64,000 bases of DNA from NCBI RefSeq assembly GCF_023100905.1, contig NZ_CP064686.1, positions 6,820,001-6,884,000 on the forward strand. Direction: 5' to 3'. This document shows, piece by piece, positions 37,025-46,215 of this stretch; within the stretch, counting starts at the first letter, position 1; each line of letters begins with the position of its first letter. The notes under the pieces were generated by a model. The model was not told the DNA's origin. It searched no databases and saw only the letters and a program-made list of their open reading frames with translations. The position numbers and the translations under genes were made by a program. This stretch comes from Bradyrhizobium sp. 4 (lineage in GTDB: Bacteria; Pseudomonadota; Alphaproteobacteria; Rhizobiales; Xanthobacteraceae).

Positions 37025-37438
37025 TCAGACCTCGACAATCACGTAGCTGTCCTCGACATGCACCGGAAACGTCTCGGCGACATACGGACCTTTCTGGAGT
37101 TCCTCGCCCCGCTCCACCGCGACCGGATATGACCTAATCTTGACGCGCTTCGGGTCGAACCAGGATTGGCCGTTGCGCATGTCGAACTCCCAGCCATGCC
37201 AGGGACAGCGCAGCATCTCGCCGACGCGCGAGCGCTGATAGATGCCGGGCTCGGGCGAGGTCAGTCGCGCGACACAGGCCGCTTTCTCCAGCGGCGCGCC
37301 TTCGTGCGGACAGCGGTTCAGCAAAGCGAAGAACTCGCCATTGACGTGGAACACGACAATGTCGCGGCCGGCGACATCGACGACCTTGTTGCCACCGGGT
37401 GGGATCTCCGAGGTGGACGCGACGATGTGACGGGCCAT
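37025..37438 (-). CDS. Rieske [2Fe-2S] protein
   Basis: Soluble 137-residue ferredoxin-like protein with one Rieske centre: CPHEGAPLEKA and CPWHGWEFD provide the two Cys/His ligand pairs. About 32 residues separate the pairs, twice the usual 15-17, owing to an insert containing TSPEPGIYQRSRVGE. Strong GAGGAGG upstream. Last of three tightly spaced minus-strand genes (15-nt gap from the second amidohydrolase), so it likely donates electrons to, or itself belongs to, an oxygenase system linked to those enzymes; no oxygenase alpha subunit is seen here. Confidence 0.9.
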   Translation of the reverse strand: MARHIVASTSEIPPGGNKVVDVAGRDIVVFHVNGEFFALLNRCPHEGAPLEKAACVARLTSPEPGIYQRSRVGEMLRCPWHGWEFDMRNGQSWFDPKRVKIRSYPVAVERGEELQKGPYVAETFPVHVEDSYVIVEV

Positions 37439-37453
37439 ACCGTGCAGACCTCC

Positions 37454-38566
37454 TCAGAACTTATAGACCGCGCGGGCATTGGTGCTAAAGATCTTCTTTC
37501 GCTCGGCTTCCGTCAGCGGCGTCTTGAAGGCGAAGCGCGGATCGTCGAAATCCCAGTGGGGATAGTCCGACGAGAACAGGAGACGATCGATGCCGACCCA
37601 TTCGATCAGCGAGCGCAGGTGCCGGGCTTCGTCAGGTTCGTCGATCGGCTGCGTCGTGAACCAGAAATGCTCGCGGACATATTCTGACGGCTTGCGCTTT
37701 AGATGCGGCACCTCGCTGCGGAAGCGCTCGAAATGCTGGTCCATCCGCCACACCGCGGACGGGATCCAACCGAAGCCGCCCTCGATGAAGACGAACTTCA
37801 ATTTTGGAAAGCGCTCCGGCACGCCCTCGATCACGAGGCTGGCAAGCTGCGCCGCAATCGTGTGCGCGTTGGACTGGTGCTCCTCGACATAATAGGACGG
37901 CCAGCCGCCACCGGTCGGCGCATGCCCGCCATAGCCGCCGACATGGATGCCGAGCGGCAAGCCCAGCGCCTGCGCACGTTCGTAGATGGGCCAATAGCGG
38001 CGGCGGCCGAGCGGCTCGTTGGCGCGCGGCGAGACGTTGATCTGGACGTACTCGCCGATTTTCGCGCAGCGTTCGATCTCGGCAATGGCGAGATCAACGC
38101 CGTCCTGGCCGACCAGGATCGAAGCTTTCAGACGCGGGTCGCGATGCGACCAGAACGCCAGTTGCCAGTCGTTGATGGCGCGCTGGATCGCGGCGCCGAA
38201 TTCGAGGTTCTGCTGCGAGAAGATGAAGAGATCGAGCACCTGCAAAATCCCGAACTCGACGTCGAGCGGATCGAGATGCTGCTTCTGCATGAAGGCGAGA
38301 TCCGAGCCGGGCGGTCCGCCGGTCGGCGGCCAGGCATCGCGGCGCGCGATCAGCGGCGAGGAGCGCGGATAGGGCGTGGTGAACAGATAGGGCGTGCGCA
38401 AATGGCTGCCATATTCCTTCAGATGCTGCTGCCAGCGTTTGGGCAAGAACTCGTTGAGGTCGTCGGGCGAATGCAGGCTCGGATGGACGTCGCAATCGAC
38501 GATGCGCAGCCGCGAAGCGGCGGGCTTCTCGTCTTCCCGCAGCGGGCGGTCGATGACCTCATCCAT
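37454..38566 (-). CDS. Amidohydrolase family protein (ACMSD-like), copy 1
   Basis: TIM-barrel metal-dependent amidohydrolase_2 enzyme, 370 residues from ATG 38566 with GGAGG upstream. Metal-site elements: IVDCDVHPSL (DxH in place of the more common HxH), GLPLGIHVGGYGG (His), FVFIEGGFGW and the C-terminal LLFSSDYPHWDFDDP (Asp). Relatives hydrolyse or decarboxylate ring-cleavage products or carboxyphenols. Homologous to the next upstream gene over its full length (SDYPHW, WHIP-type loops, RDPRLKAS), 14 nt away: a tandem duplication. Substrate unknown. Confidence 0.88.
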   Translation of the reverse strand: MDEVIDRPLREDEKPAASRLRIVDCDVHPSLHSPDDLNEFLPKRWQQHLKEYGSHLRTPYLFTTPYPRSSPLIARRDAWPPTGGPPGSDLAFMQKQHLDPLDVEFGILQVLDLFIFSQQNLEFGAAIQRAINDWQLAFWSHRDPRLKASILVGQDGVDLAIAEIERCAKIGEYVQINVSPRANEPLGRRRYWPIYERAQALGLPLGIHVGGYGGHAPTGGGWPSYYVEEHQSNAHTIAAQLASLVIEGVPERFPKLKFVFIEGGFGWIPSAVWRMDQHFERFRSEVPHLKRKPSEYVREHFWFTTQPIDEPDEARHLRSLIEWVGIDRLLFSSDYPHWDFDDPRFAFKTPLTEAERKKIFSTNARAVYKF

Positions 38567-38580
38567 GCGAACCTCCAAAG

Positions 38581-39645
38581 TCAGTTGGCGAGCGACAGCC
38601 GCGGAAACGTCTCCAGCGGGTTGTCGACGCACATCTTCGAGATAATGCTATTCGGCAGGTTCGGCGGGATCGGATCGTCGCCGTCGAACTGCCAGTGCGG
38701 ATAGTCGGACGCGAACAGGAACATCTTTTCCGAGCCGATCTGGTCGATGATCTCCTCGACGCTTCTGGCGTCGCCCGGCGCATCAAACGGCTGCATGGTG
38801 ACGCGGAAATTCTCGCGAATGATCTCAGCCGGCTCGCGCTCGACCCAGGGCACCTCGACGCGCACTCCGCGCCAGGTCTTGTTGGCGCGCCACATGAAGG
38901 CCGGCAGCCAGCTTACGCCGGATTCCATCAGCACGACCTTGAGGTTCGGAAACTTGCCGAACACGCCCTCATAGATCAGGCTCAAGATCTGCGCCTGAAA
39001 CGCCTGCGCCTCGACGAAGTAATATTCGTAGCGGTGCGACGGCCATCCGGCCGAACTCGGCGCCTGCCGATATTGCGTGCCGGCGTGGATCGCGAGCGGC
39101 AGCTTGTACTTTTCCGCGAGCCGATAGACCGGCCAGAAATGCCGCCGTCCCAAGAGCGTCTCGCCCTGTGCCAGCACGAGGATCGAGACGAAGCGGTGAT
39201 CGCCGGCGCGACGTTCGATCTCGTCGACCGCCAAATCCGGGTCCTGCATCGGCACCACGATCGAGGCACGCAAGCGCGGATCGCGCGACAGCCACTCAGT
39301 CGCGATCCAGTCGTTGATCGCCTTGCAGAAGTCGGCCGCCATGTAGGGATCGAACACGGCCTGAGCGCCGTAGAGCACGTTGAGAATCGCGTGGCTGGCA
39401 CCCAACTGCTCGAATGCGCCCTTCTGTACCATCGCAAGATCGGAACCCGGCTTTGCGCCGTTCGCCGGACGCCAGTCGGTACGGCCCGCCAGCGGCATGC
39501 TCGGTGGATAGGAGGTGAGATCGAGTCCATCGATGGCGCGGCTCACCACCTGCTCTTTCCAGTGATCGCTGAGATAGGGCAGCAGCGTCGTGCGCGTGCC
39601 ACCAACCGCCGGGTGGATGTCGCAGTCGATGCGCGTCGCTGCCAT
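38581..39645 (-). CDS. Amidohydrolase family protein (ACMSD-like), copy 2
   Basis: Paralogue of the neighbouring amidohydrolase, 354 residues from ATG 39645 (GAGGAAC upstream). Metal-site elements RIDCDIHPAV, KLPLAIHAGTQYRQ, VLMESGVSWLPAF and FLFASDYPHWQFDGDD. Shares RDPRLRAS and the WPxYRLAEKYxLPLxIH segment with copy 1. Probably first gene of the amidohydrolase-amidohydrolase-Rieske operon. The pair may form a heteromer or act on successive intermediates. Confidence 0.88.
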   Translation of the reverse strand: MAATRIDCDIHPAVGGTRTTLLPYLSDHWKEQVVSRAIDGLDLTSYPPSMPLAGRTDWRPANGAKPGSDLAMVQKGAFEQLGASHAILNVLYGAQAVFDPYMAADFCKAINDWIATEWLSRDPRLRASIVVPMQDPDLAVDEIERRAGDHRFVSILVLAQGETLLGRRHFWPVYRLAEKYKLPLAIHAGTQYRQAPSSAGWPSHRYEYYFVEAQAFQAQILSLIYEGVFGKFPNLKVVLMESGVSWLPAFMWRANKTWRGVRVEVPWVEREPAEIIRENFRVTMQPFDAPGDARSVEEIIDQIGSEKMFLFASDYPHWQFDGDDPIPPNLPNSIISKMCVDNPLETFPRLSLAN

Positions 39646-39872
39646 GAGGTTCCTCGCCGAGATCTTGTAAGCACATCTTATTGGCGGCGTTCTTGTGCGC
39701 CGCCTGTGAAGACTGCCCCTGCCCGTGCGGTTGCGCAAGAGCGCACGCCCGCGCGATCGTCATGGCTATGTTGCATTTCGCGGGCGCGATATGAGGTGTG
39801 GCGAAATGCGTTCCGACGCCGAAGCCGCGGAGCGCATTGCTCCGCTGCTTCCTTGCGGATTGTCTATGCCAG

Positions 39873-40148
39873 TCAAGCAGCCTTGGAGACTTCCATCAGC
39901 AGACGTTCCGCCTTGGCATCCTCGATGCGGTTCACCATCCGGCTACTTTCATGGTTGTCGCGGACCGTCTTGGTCAGGGTGATGCAAGTCTGGATCAGCA
40001 TGACGATGCCCATGGTGAGATAACCCTTCATCCAGAGGTCGATCGGGAGGAAGAAGATGCCGATGGCAATGAGGAACGCGGAGGCTGCGAAGGACGCGTA
40101 AGTGAAAGTCACCCAGGCGCCGCTGTGGGGCTGGCCGTTCTGGTTCAT
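39873..40148 (-). CDS. YiaA/YiaB family inner membrane protein
   Basis: 91 residues with two membrane segments (about 15-35 and 40-60) and the family pattern WVTFTYASFAASAFLIAIGI and KGYLTMGIVMLIQTCITLTK, then a charged C-terminal helix (VRDNHESSRMVNRIEDAK). AGGAG precedes the ATG. Placed 36 nt after the PspA-like gene, so probably cotranscribed as part of an envelope-stress unit. Family function is not well known. Confidence 0.92.
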   Translation of the reverse strand: MNQNGQPHSGAWVTFTYASFAASAFLIAIGIFFLPIDLWMKGYLTMGIVMLIQTCITLTKTVRDNHESSRMVNRIEDAKAERLLMEVSKAA

Positions 40149-40184
40149 GATGGTCTCCTGTTGGTTCGAATGATGGAGTTGGGA

Positions 40185-40880
40185 TCAGGCAGTCGGCATG
40201 CGCTTGGACTTCAACCGCGCCAGCACGTCGTCCGCGGTCGTCTTGAGCCGGGGGCCAAAACCCTGCTCGGCGAGTTTTTCGGCGGTGGCGAGCGGACCGG
40301 TGGCCGCATCGAGCTCGACCAGCGCGTCGTCGGCGGCCTGGGCTTCCATCTGCCGCTCACGAAGTCGCCTCAAAGTGCTCTCCGCCTCCGGCAGCGTGGA
40401 TTCGTAGGGGCGTGCCGCCTCGATGCCGCTGCGGCGAAGCGAGCGCACCGCCTCCGAGGCACGGGCGACGCGGCGGCCGCGGTCGAGCTCGGTGATGCGG
40501 GCCTGCGCGCTTGCGACGTGCCGCTTCAGCCGCGCGATTTCGGTTGCGAACAGCGCACGTGCCGTCAGTGCCGCATCGCGATCGGCCTCAAGGCCTGCGA
40601 TGGCTTCGGCGGCATCGTTGGCGAGATCATCCCGGCCGCCATCGAGCGCCGCAACCGCGCGGGTCTCGAGATCGGCGATGCGGGCGATGGTCGCCTGGAG
40701 CTTGCGATCTTCCTGCTGGTCCTGTGCGATCGCCAGCGCCAGCGTCCGTTTGCCGCGCTCGACGGCGGCGGCCGCGTCGCGCATCTGTTGATCGAGGATC
40801 AGAAGGGCCGTCCGGTCTTCCAGCTCCTCGCCAGCGGCGGCTACGCTGCCGCGGAAAAGTGTCACTACGGTCTTGAACAT
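40185..40880 (-). CDS. PspA/IM30 family protein
   Basis: Coiled-coil membrane-associated protein, 231 residues from ATG 40880 (AGGGAG upstream). Almost entirely helical, with the N-terminal amphipathic segment MFKTVVTLFRGSV typical of PspA/IM30, then long Ala/Arg/Glu-rich helices and LDQQMRDAAAAVERGK. Such proteins bind stressed inner membranes and form ESCRT-III-like assemblies. First gene of a two-gene unit with yiaA/B; divergent TetR gene and three palindromes upstream indicate TetR-type rather than PspF control. Confidence 0.88.
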   Translation of the reverse strand: MFKTVVTLFRGSVAAAGEELEDRTALLILDQQMRDAAAAVERGKRTLALAIAQDQQEDRKLQATIARIADLETRAVAALDGGRDDLANDAAEAIAGLEADRDAALTARALFATEIARLKRHVASAQARITELDRGRRVARASEAVRSLRRSGIEAARPYESTLPEAESTLRRLRERQMEAQAADDALVELDAATGPLATAEKLAEQGFGPRLKTTADDVLARLKSKRMPTA

Positions 40881-40896
40881 CTGAAGCTCCCTGTTA

Positions 40897-40968
40897 TGAG
40901 CGTTGCTCACGGATGGTTTGTAGCAAGAAACTTGAACATCGTTCAACAAATATTTTGAGCAATGCTCA
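40897..40968. promoter_or_regulatory. Three TetR-type palindromes in the psp/tetR divergent promoter
   Basis: TGAGC-GTT-GCTCA at 40897-40909, TTGAAC-ATC-GTTCAA at 40932-40946 and TGAGC-AAT-GCTCA at 40956-40968, all perfect with 3-nt centres. The first and third share arms and are the best candidates for the TetR operator; they sit just in front of pspA and tetR, so the repressor could shut both. Binding is inferred. Confidence 0.65.
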
Positions 40969-40983
40969 TAAATTTGGCTGTAG

Positions 40984-41592
40984 ATGACTAAAGCATTGGA
41001 ACGCCGAGAGAAACTTCGGTTCGATCTGATCCTGGCGGCGGAACGAATGATCGCCGAGAGGGGATTGGCGGGCCTGAAAACCCGCGATCTCGCCCGCGAG
41101 ATCGGCTGCGCCAACGGCGCGGTCTACAATCTCGTCGCCGATGTGGATGAGCTGATCCTGCGCGTGGGCTCGCGCACCTTGCTTCGGCTCGACCAGACCC
41201 TGAGCGTGGCGGAAGGTGCGGGCGAGCCGTCGCCACAGGAGATTCTGGTCCGCATCGCCCTCGCCTGTTGCGATTTCGCCGCGGAGAATCTCGAACTGTG
41301 GCGCGCGCTGTTCGAGCACCGCATGGACCCCGACAAGCCCCTCCCCGACTGGTCCATCGACGACCAGATGCGGCTGTTCCGCCACGTCTACCAGCCGCTG
41401 GCCGCGCTGTTTCCACAACGCAGTCGGGAGGAGCTCGGCATCACCGCGCGCAGCCTGTTCTCGGCGGTGCATGGCATGGTAGCGCTGGGACTGGAGCAGA
41501 AGCTGGTCGCGGTACCGCTGCCGGCGCTCCGGAAGGAAATCGCGGGCCTGGTGCGCGCGATGATTGACGGACTGATCGCGCGGGCGGTGTAG
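40984..41592 (+). CDS. TetR/AcrR family transcriptional regulator
   Basis: 202 residues. N-terminal HTH: LILAAERMIAERGLAGLKTR then DLAREIGCANGAVYNLVAD, with the usual KxxLF-like variant AVYNLV. C-terminal helical ligand domain of the WHG-type (LWRALFEHRM, LGITARSLFSAVHGMVALGL). No convincing Shine-Dalgarno before ATG 40984; translation could be leaderless or use another signal. Divergent from pspA/yiaA and very likely their repressor. Ligand unknown. Confidence 0.92.
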   Translation: MTKALERREKLRFDLILAAERMIAERGLAGLKTRDLAREIGCANGAVYNLVADVDELILRVGSRTLLRLDQTLSVAEGAGEPSPQEILVRIALACCDFAAENLELWRALFEHRMDPDKPLPDWSIDDQMRLFRHVYQPLAALFPQRSREELGITARSLFSAVHGMVALGLEQKLVAVPLPALRKEIAGLVRAMIDGLIARAV

Positions 41593-41705
41593 AGGCCGGG
41601 ACAGCACAGCTCAACTGTCGGCCACGCCTGACTAAAATTTCACCTGTCGCGGCGCATGCAGCGCGCCTAGCTTCGCGAGGTTCACGCCTCTCTCCGGAGC
41701 CTCCC

Positions 41706-43159
41706 ATGCCCCTCCTCATCCGCGGCGGCACCGTCGTCAATCATGATCATTCGCGCCGCGCGGACGTGCTGATCGACGGCGAGACCGTCGTCGCGGTCGG
41801 GCGGTCGCTCGATGCGGCGACGGGGTGCGAGATCATCGATGCGGGCGGCGCCTACGTCATCCCGGGCGGCATCGATCCGCACACCCATCTCGAAATGCCG
41901 TTCATGGGCACGGTCACCGCGGACGATTTCGAATCGGAACCAAGGCGGCGCTGGCCGGTGGCACCACCATGGTGGTGGATTTCTGCCTGCCCGATCCAGG
42001 CCAGTCGATGCTCGCGGCCTATCAGGAGTGGCGACACAAATCTGAGAAGGCGGCCTCCGACTACGGCTTCCACATGGCCGTAACATCCTGGTCGAAGCAG
42101 ATACATGACGAGATGGAGACCGTGGTCAAAACCTACGGCATCAACACCTTCAAGCACTTCATGGCCTACAAGGGCGCGCTGATGGTGAACGACGACGAGC
42201 TCTACAACTCGTTCGCTCGCTGCGCCCATCTCGGCGCCATGCCCGTCGTGCATGCGGAGAACGGTGACGTGGTCGCCCTGATGCAGGAGGCGCTGATCGC
42301 GCGCGGTGTCACCGGGCCCGAGGGACACGCTTATTCACGGCCGCCGGAGGTCGAGGGCGAAGCCACTAACCGCGCCATCATGATCGCCGACATGACTGGG
42401 ACGCCGGTCTACATCGTGCACACGAGCTGCCGCGAAGCGCATGAGGCGATCGCGCGCGCACGTGCGGCGGGCAAGCGCGTCTACGGCGAGCCGCTGATCC
42501 AGCACTTGCTGCTCGACGCGGGTGAATATCAAAACAAGGATTGGAATCATTCCGCGCAGCGCGTGATGTCGCCGCCGTTCCGCGACAGGTCGCATCAGGA
42601 TAGTCTTTGGGCCGGCCTGCAAGCCGGCTCGCTGCAGGTGGTCGCGACCGACCACTGCGCCTTCACCACCGAGCAGAAGCGGTTCGGGCTCGGCGACTTC
42701 AGGAAGATCCCGAACGGCACCGGCGGCCTCGAAGATCGCCTCGCGCTGCTGTGGACCGCGGGCGTCACTACGGGGCGGCTGACGAAGGAAGAATTCGTCG
42801 CAGTGACCTCTGCGAACATCGCCCGCATCCTCAACATCTATCCGCGCAAAGGCGCGGTCGCCATCGGCTCGGACGCGGATATCGTGGTTTGGGATCCCAA
42901 GGCGAGCAGGACCATCAGCGCGAAGCGGCAGATGAGCCGGATCGATTACAACGTGTTCGAGGGCTTTTCATGCACCGGCGGACCGGCGGCGACACTGTCG
43001 CGCGGCCGAATCGTCTGGAAAGATGGCAATCTGCGCGCCGAGGCCGGCGACGGCCATTATGTCGAGCGCCCGGCGTTCTCGCCCGTGCATGTCGCCAATT
43101 CCACCTGGAAAGAGCTGACCGCCCCGCGCGCCGTGAGCCGCGGCGCGGTGACGCCGTAG
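41706..43159 (+). pseudogene. hydA: Dihydropyrimidinase (D-hydantoinase), frameshifted
   Basis: Cyclic amidohydrolase that opens dihydrouracil/dihydrothymine or hydantoins, using a carbamylated-Lys binuclear zinc centre. Frame one gives MPLLIRGGTVVNHDHSRRAD to GGIDPHTHLEMPFMG (HxH) and runs out of register after ADDFES; frame two resumes GTKAALAGGTTMVVDFCLPD and continues to the stop at 43159 with KHFMAYKGALMV (carbamylated Lys), VHAENGD, VHTSC, and TDHCAFTTEQK (Asp). One extra G in GG at 41936-41937 joins them into 484 codons, the normal size. Broken by a real one-base deletion or by a sequencing error. GGAG precedes the ATG. Confidence 0.9.
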
Positions 43160-43255
43160 AATTGAAGGTCCGCGGAGCATGCGACGCCGTGAAGCGCGGC
43201 CGATGGCATGCGCCTTGCCTCTTTATGGTGCAAATCTCTCTAGAGTGAGACACCC

Positions 43256-44875
43256 ATGAGCGCATCATCTTTCAACCTAAACCGCCGCGGCGTGCTCGGC
43301 GGTCTTGGCCTTGCCGGAATGACCGCCCTCGCTCCGCGCTTTGCCTCGGCGCAGGGGCGCAGCGAGACGTTGCTAATGGTGCAGGAGTTGGGTCCGAACT
43401 CGCTCGACATGCAGGGCGTCGGCTCCAACCAGACCGTGAACGGGCTGTCCTGGAATTGCTACGATCGCCTGCTGAGCTACGCCTCCAAGACGCTCCCCGA
43501 CGGCACCCTGTCTTATGACCGCGAGAAGCTCGCGCCTGAACTCGCCGAGAGCTGGGAGGTTGCAGCCGACGGCATGTCCTGCACTTTCAAGCTACGGAAG
43601 GACGCCAAATTCCACGACGGTACGCCGGTCACGGCGAAAGACGTCAAATGGTCGTTCGACCGCGCGGTGAAGGTCGGCGGCTTTCCGACCTTCCAGATGT
43701 CGGCGGGGTCGCTGGATAAGCCCGAGCAGTTCGTCGTGGTCGACGACCACACCTTCCGCATCGACTATGTGCGCAAGGACAAGATGCTCCTGTTCAACGT
43801 CGCGGTGGTCGTGCCCTTCATCATCAACTCGGAGCTCGCGAAAAAGAACGCGACGGCGGAAGACCCGTGGGCACTGGCCTGGCTCAGGAACAACGAGGCG
43901 GGCGGCGGCGCTTACAGGATCGAAAGCTGGAAGCCGGGCAGTGAGACCGTGCTGGCGCGCTTCGACGATTGGAAGAGCGGACCTCTCCCGAAGCTCAAGC
44001 GTGTGATCGCGCGCGACGTCCCCTCCGCCGGCACCCGCCGCGCCATGCTGGAACGAGGCGATGCGGATATCTCCAGCGGCTTCGCGCCGCGTGACTTCGA
44101 GCAGATCATTCGGGAGGGCAAGGTCAAGGTCTCCGGCGTGCCGATCCCGAACGCGCTCTGGTCGGTCGCGCTCAACACCGCAAAGCCGCCGTTCGACAAT
44201 GTGAAGCTGCGCCAAGCGGTCGCCTGGGCGATGCCTTATGAGCAGATCCAGAGCAGCGCGTTCTTCGGACGTGCCGTTCCCATGTATGGCGGAGTAGCAG
44301 ACGTCTCAAAGCCGGTTTGGCCGCAGGCGTTTCCCTACGTCACCGATCTCGACAAGGCCAAGGCGTTGATGAAGGAGGCGGGATTCGAAACCGGCTTGGA
44401 GACGACGTTGTCGCTCGACACCGGCACCGCCACGGTCGGCGAGCCGACCGCGATCCTGATCCAGGAAAGCCTCGCCAAGATCGGAATCAAGGCGGCGATC
44501 GATAAAATTCCCGGCGCGAACTGGCGCACCACGCTGAACAAGAAGCAGCTGCCGCTCGCGCTGAATCGTTTCAGCGGCTGGCTCGATTATCCCGAATATT
44601 ACTTCTACTGGAATTTCCACGGCAACAACTCGATCTTCAACATCTCCTCCTACCAGAACAAGGAAATGGACGCGCTGATCGACAAGGCGCGGTTCACCAC
44701 GGATGCTGCCGAGTACGACAAGGCCGTGAAGGATTTCATCGCGCTCTGCATGTGCGATGTTCCCGTCGTCCCGCTCAACCAGCCGATCCACGATGTCGCC
44801 ATGCAGAAGGGCATCACCGGTTACGAGTTCTGGTTTCATCGCGAGCCGGACTACCGCCAGTTCGCGAAGGGTTAG
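43256..44875 (+). CDS. ABC transporter substrate-binding protein, peptide/opine/nickel family (SBP_bac_5)
   Basis: Large periplasmic binding protein, 539 residues, with a twin-arginine-like leader (NLNRRGVLGGLGLAGMTALA, cleavage after ASA), then GTLSYDREKLAPELAESWEV, FKLRKDAKFHDGTPVTAKDV (family signature), and DVPVVPLNQP near the end. No permease or ATPase genes adjoin it: the next gene converges, so it is an orphan subunit. Location 96 nt after the dihydropyrimidinase gene suggests it could capture a cyclic amide or dipeptide-like substrate for it. It overlaps the 3' end of the next gene by 4 bp. Confidence 0.92.
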   Translation: MSASSFNLNRRGVLGGLGLAGMTALAPRFASAQGRSETLLMVQELGPNSLDMQGVGSNQTVNGLSWNCYDRLLSYASKTLPDGTLSYDREKLAPELAESWEVAADGMSCTFKLRKDAKFHDGTPVTAKDVKWSFDRAVKVGGFPTFQMSAGSLDKPEQFVVVDDHTFRIDYVRKDKMLLFNVAVVVPFIINSELAKKNATAEDPWALAWLRNNEAGGGAYRIESWKPGSETVLARFDDWKSGPLPKLKRVIARDVPSAGTRRAMLERGDADISSGFAPRDFEQIIREGKVKVSGVPIPNALWSVALNTAKPPFDNVKLRQAVAWAMPYEQIQSSAFFGRAVPMYGGVADVSKPVWPQAFPYVTDLDKAKALMKEAGFETGLETTLSLDTGTATVGEPTAILIQESLAKIGIKAAIDKIPGANWRTTLNKKQLPLALNRFSGWLDYPEYYFYWNFHGNNSIFNISSYQNKEMDALIDKARFTTDAAEYDKAVKDFIALCMCDVPVVPLNQPIHDVAMQKGITGYEFWFHREPDYRQFAKG

Positions 44876-46215
44876 TTTTGGCGGGCGACGCTGACGGTGC
44901 GTGAGGCGGCTCGCGCCTGCTCGGACGGGAAACCCCGCGCGAGCCGCGCTTCGCTCGCGCGCAGCATCGCCGTATTGAGCTTGCCCCGCCGCGATCCATC
45001 CAGGGCGCAAGCGAAAATCCGGTAGAATTGCGCGCCGTCATAGGCGACCAGCAGCAGATCGACGCCCGCGTTGATCGCCTCGACAACGGCCTGGCAGACG
45101 TCGTGCTGGTAGATCGCGCCCATCACGAGATCGTCGGTCATGACGACGCCCTGATAGCCCCATTTGTCGCGAATAATCTCCTCGACGACACGCTTCGAAT
45201 GCGAGGCGGCGCGATCGGGATCGACGGCCGTGAGCGTGACGTGGCCGACCATGAGCGCGCTGCGCGAATGCGACAGCACCTCGCGGAACGGAAGCCAGTC
45301 GGTTGCTTCCAACTCCTTCACCGGCGTATCAAGATTGGCGCTGAAATGATGCGTGTCGGTGCGCACGCGCCCGATGCCGGGAAAATGCTTGAGCGTGGCG
45401 CCGACGCCGGATTGTTCCAGCCCGCGCACATAGGCGCTCGCGATCGCGCCGACAACGGTCGGATCGGTCGCAATCGCGCGCTGACCGATCAACGTGTGAA
45501 AATCGAGGCGATTGCGCCGGACCGGCGGTTTGAGATCGAGCACCGGCGCCAGATTGAGGTTGACGCCGAGCCCGGCGAGTTCACGTCCGTGGATGCGGCC
45601 GAACTCTGCCGCTTTGGCCTGCTGGTCATCGGGAGCAAGCCCGGCGAGCGTCGCCAGCGCCGGCAGCTTCGTCAGCGGCGGCGCAAGATGCCCGACGATG
45701 CCGCCCTCCTGGTCCGCCGCAACGACCAGCGGCGGCAGGCCGGCGGCGCGCCGCTTGTCCTGTAGCGCCGCGATCTCGGCACGCAGCGCCTCGACTGTCC
45801 GGCCCCGGATGTTGTGCCGGGTGACGTAGACACCGCCGATCAAGCCTTGCTCGGCGAGGCGCGCGACCTCCGGGAGGGAGGAATAGCCGACCATGAAGTG
45901 AGGTCCGAGCTGACCCGCCTCGGCCGCACTGGCGGCAAGAACATCGTGCTTGCGCAGTTCGAATTTCAGGTGCGCCGCCGACATCAGGAGCGGCGGAACG
46001 CACCAGAGCATGACGAGCAGCTTGCCGGCGGTTGTGCACCAACGTCCCCTGCGCAGCAGCACGATGACGATCACGATGCTTGTGACGACAAGCGCGATGT
46101 TTCCGGCGCCGCGCAGCACGAGCAGATAGGGATCGTTCTTGTTAGCGGCCGCAAATGCGACGAGAGGGGCGGCCAGCCAGAGCAGGATGAGACCGGTGCG
46201 GTTGAAGAGCTGCAT
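44872..46215 (-). CDS. Glycoside hydrolase family 3 protein (NagZ-like beta-N-acetylhexosaminidase)
   Basis: 447 residues. N-terminal part has two or three membrane segments (about 7-25, 36-53, 62-80), not usual in cytoplasmic NagZ, then a GH3 barrel: VVAADQEGGIVGHL, GVNLNLAPVLDL, TLKHFPGIGRVRTDTHH (His/Asp acid-base dyad; the usual His of PGHG is Ile) and nucleophile Asp in VVMTDDLVMGAI. Probably a membrane-anchored hexosaminidase acting on peptidoglycan or other GlcNAc glycosides. Convergent with the substrate-binding protein gene. Family is sure, substrate inferred. Confidence 0.88.
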   Translation of the reverse strand: MQLFNRTGLILLWLAAPLVAFAAANKNDPYLLVLRGAGNIALVVTSIVIVIVLLRRGRWCTTAGKLLVMLWCVPPLLMSAAHLKFELRKHDVLAASAAEAGQLGPHFMVGYSSLPEVARLAEQGLIGGVYVTRHNIRGRTVEALRAEIAALQDKRRAAGLPPLVVAADQEGGIVGHLAPPLTKLPALATLAGLAPDDQQAKAAEFGRIHGRELAGLGVNLNLAPVLDLKPPVRRNRLDFHTLIGQRAIATDPTVVGAIASAYVRGLEQSGVGATLKHFPGIGRVRTDTHHFSANLDTPVKELEATDWLPFREVLSHSRSALMVGHVTLTAVDPDRAASHSKRVVEEIIRDKWGYQGVVMTDDLVMGAIYQHDVCQAVVEAINAGVDLLLVAYDGAQFYRIFACALDGSRRGKLNTAMLRASEARLARGFPSEQARAASRTVSVARQN

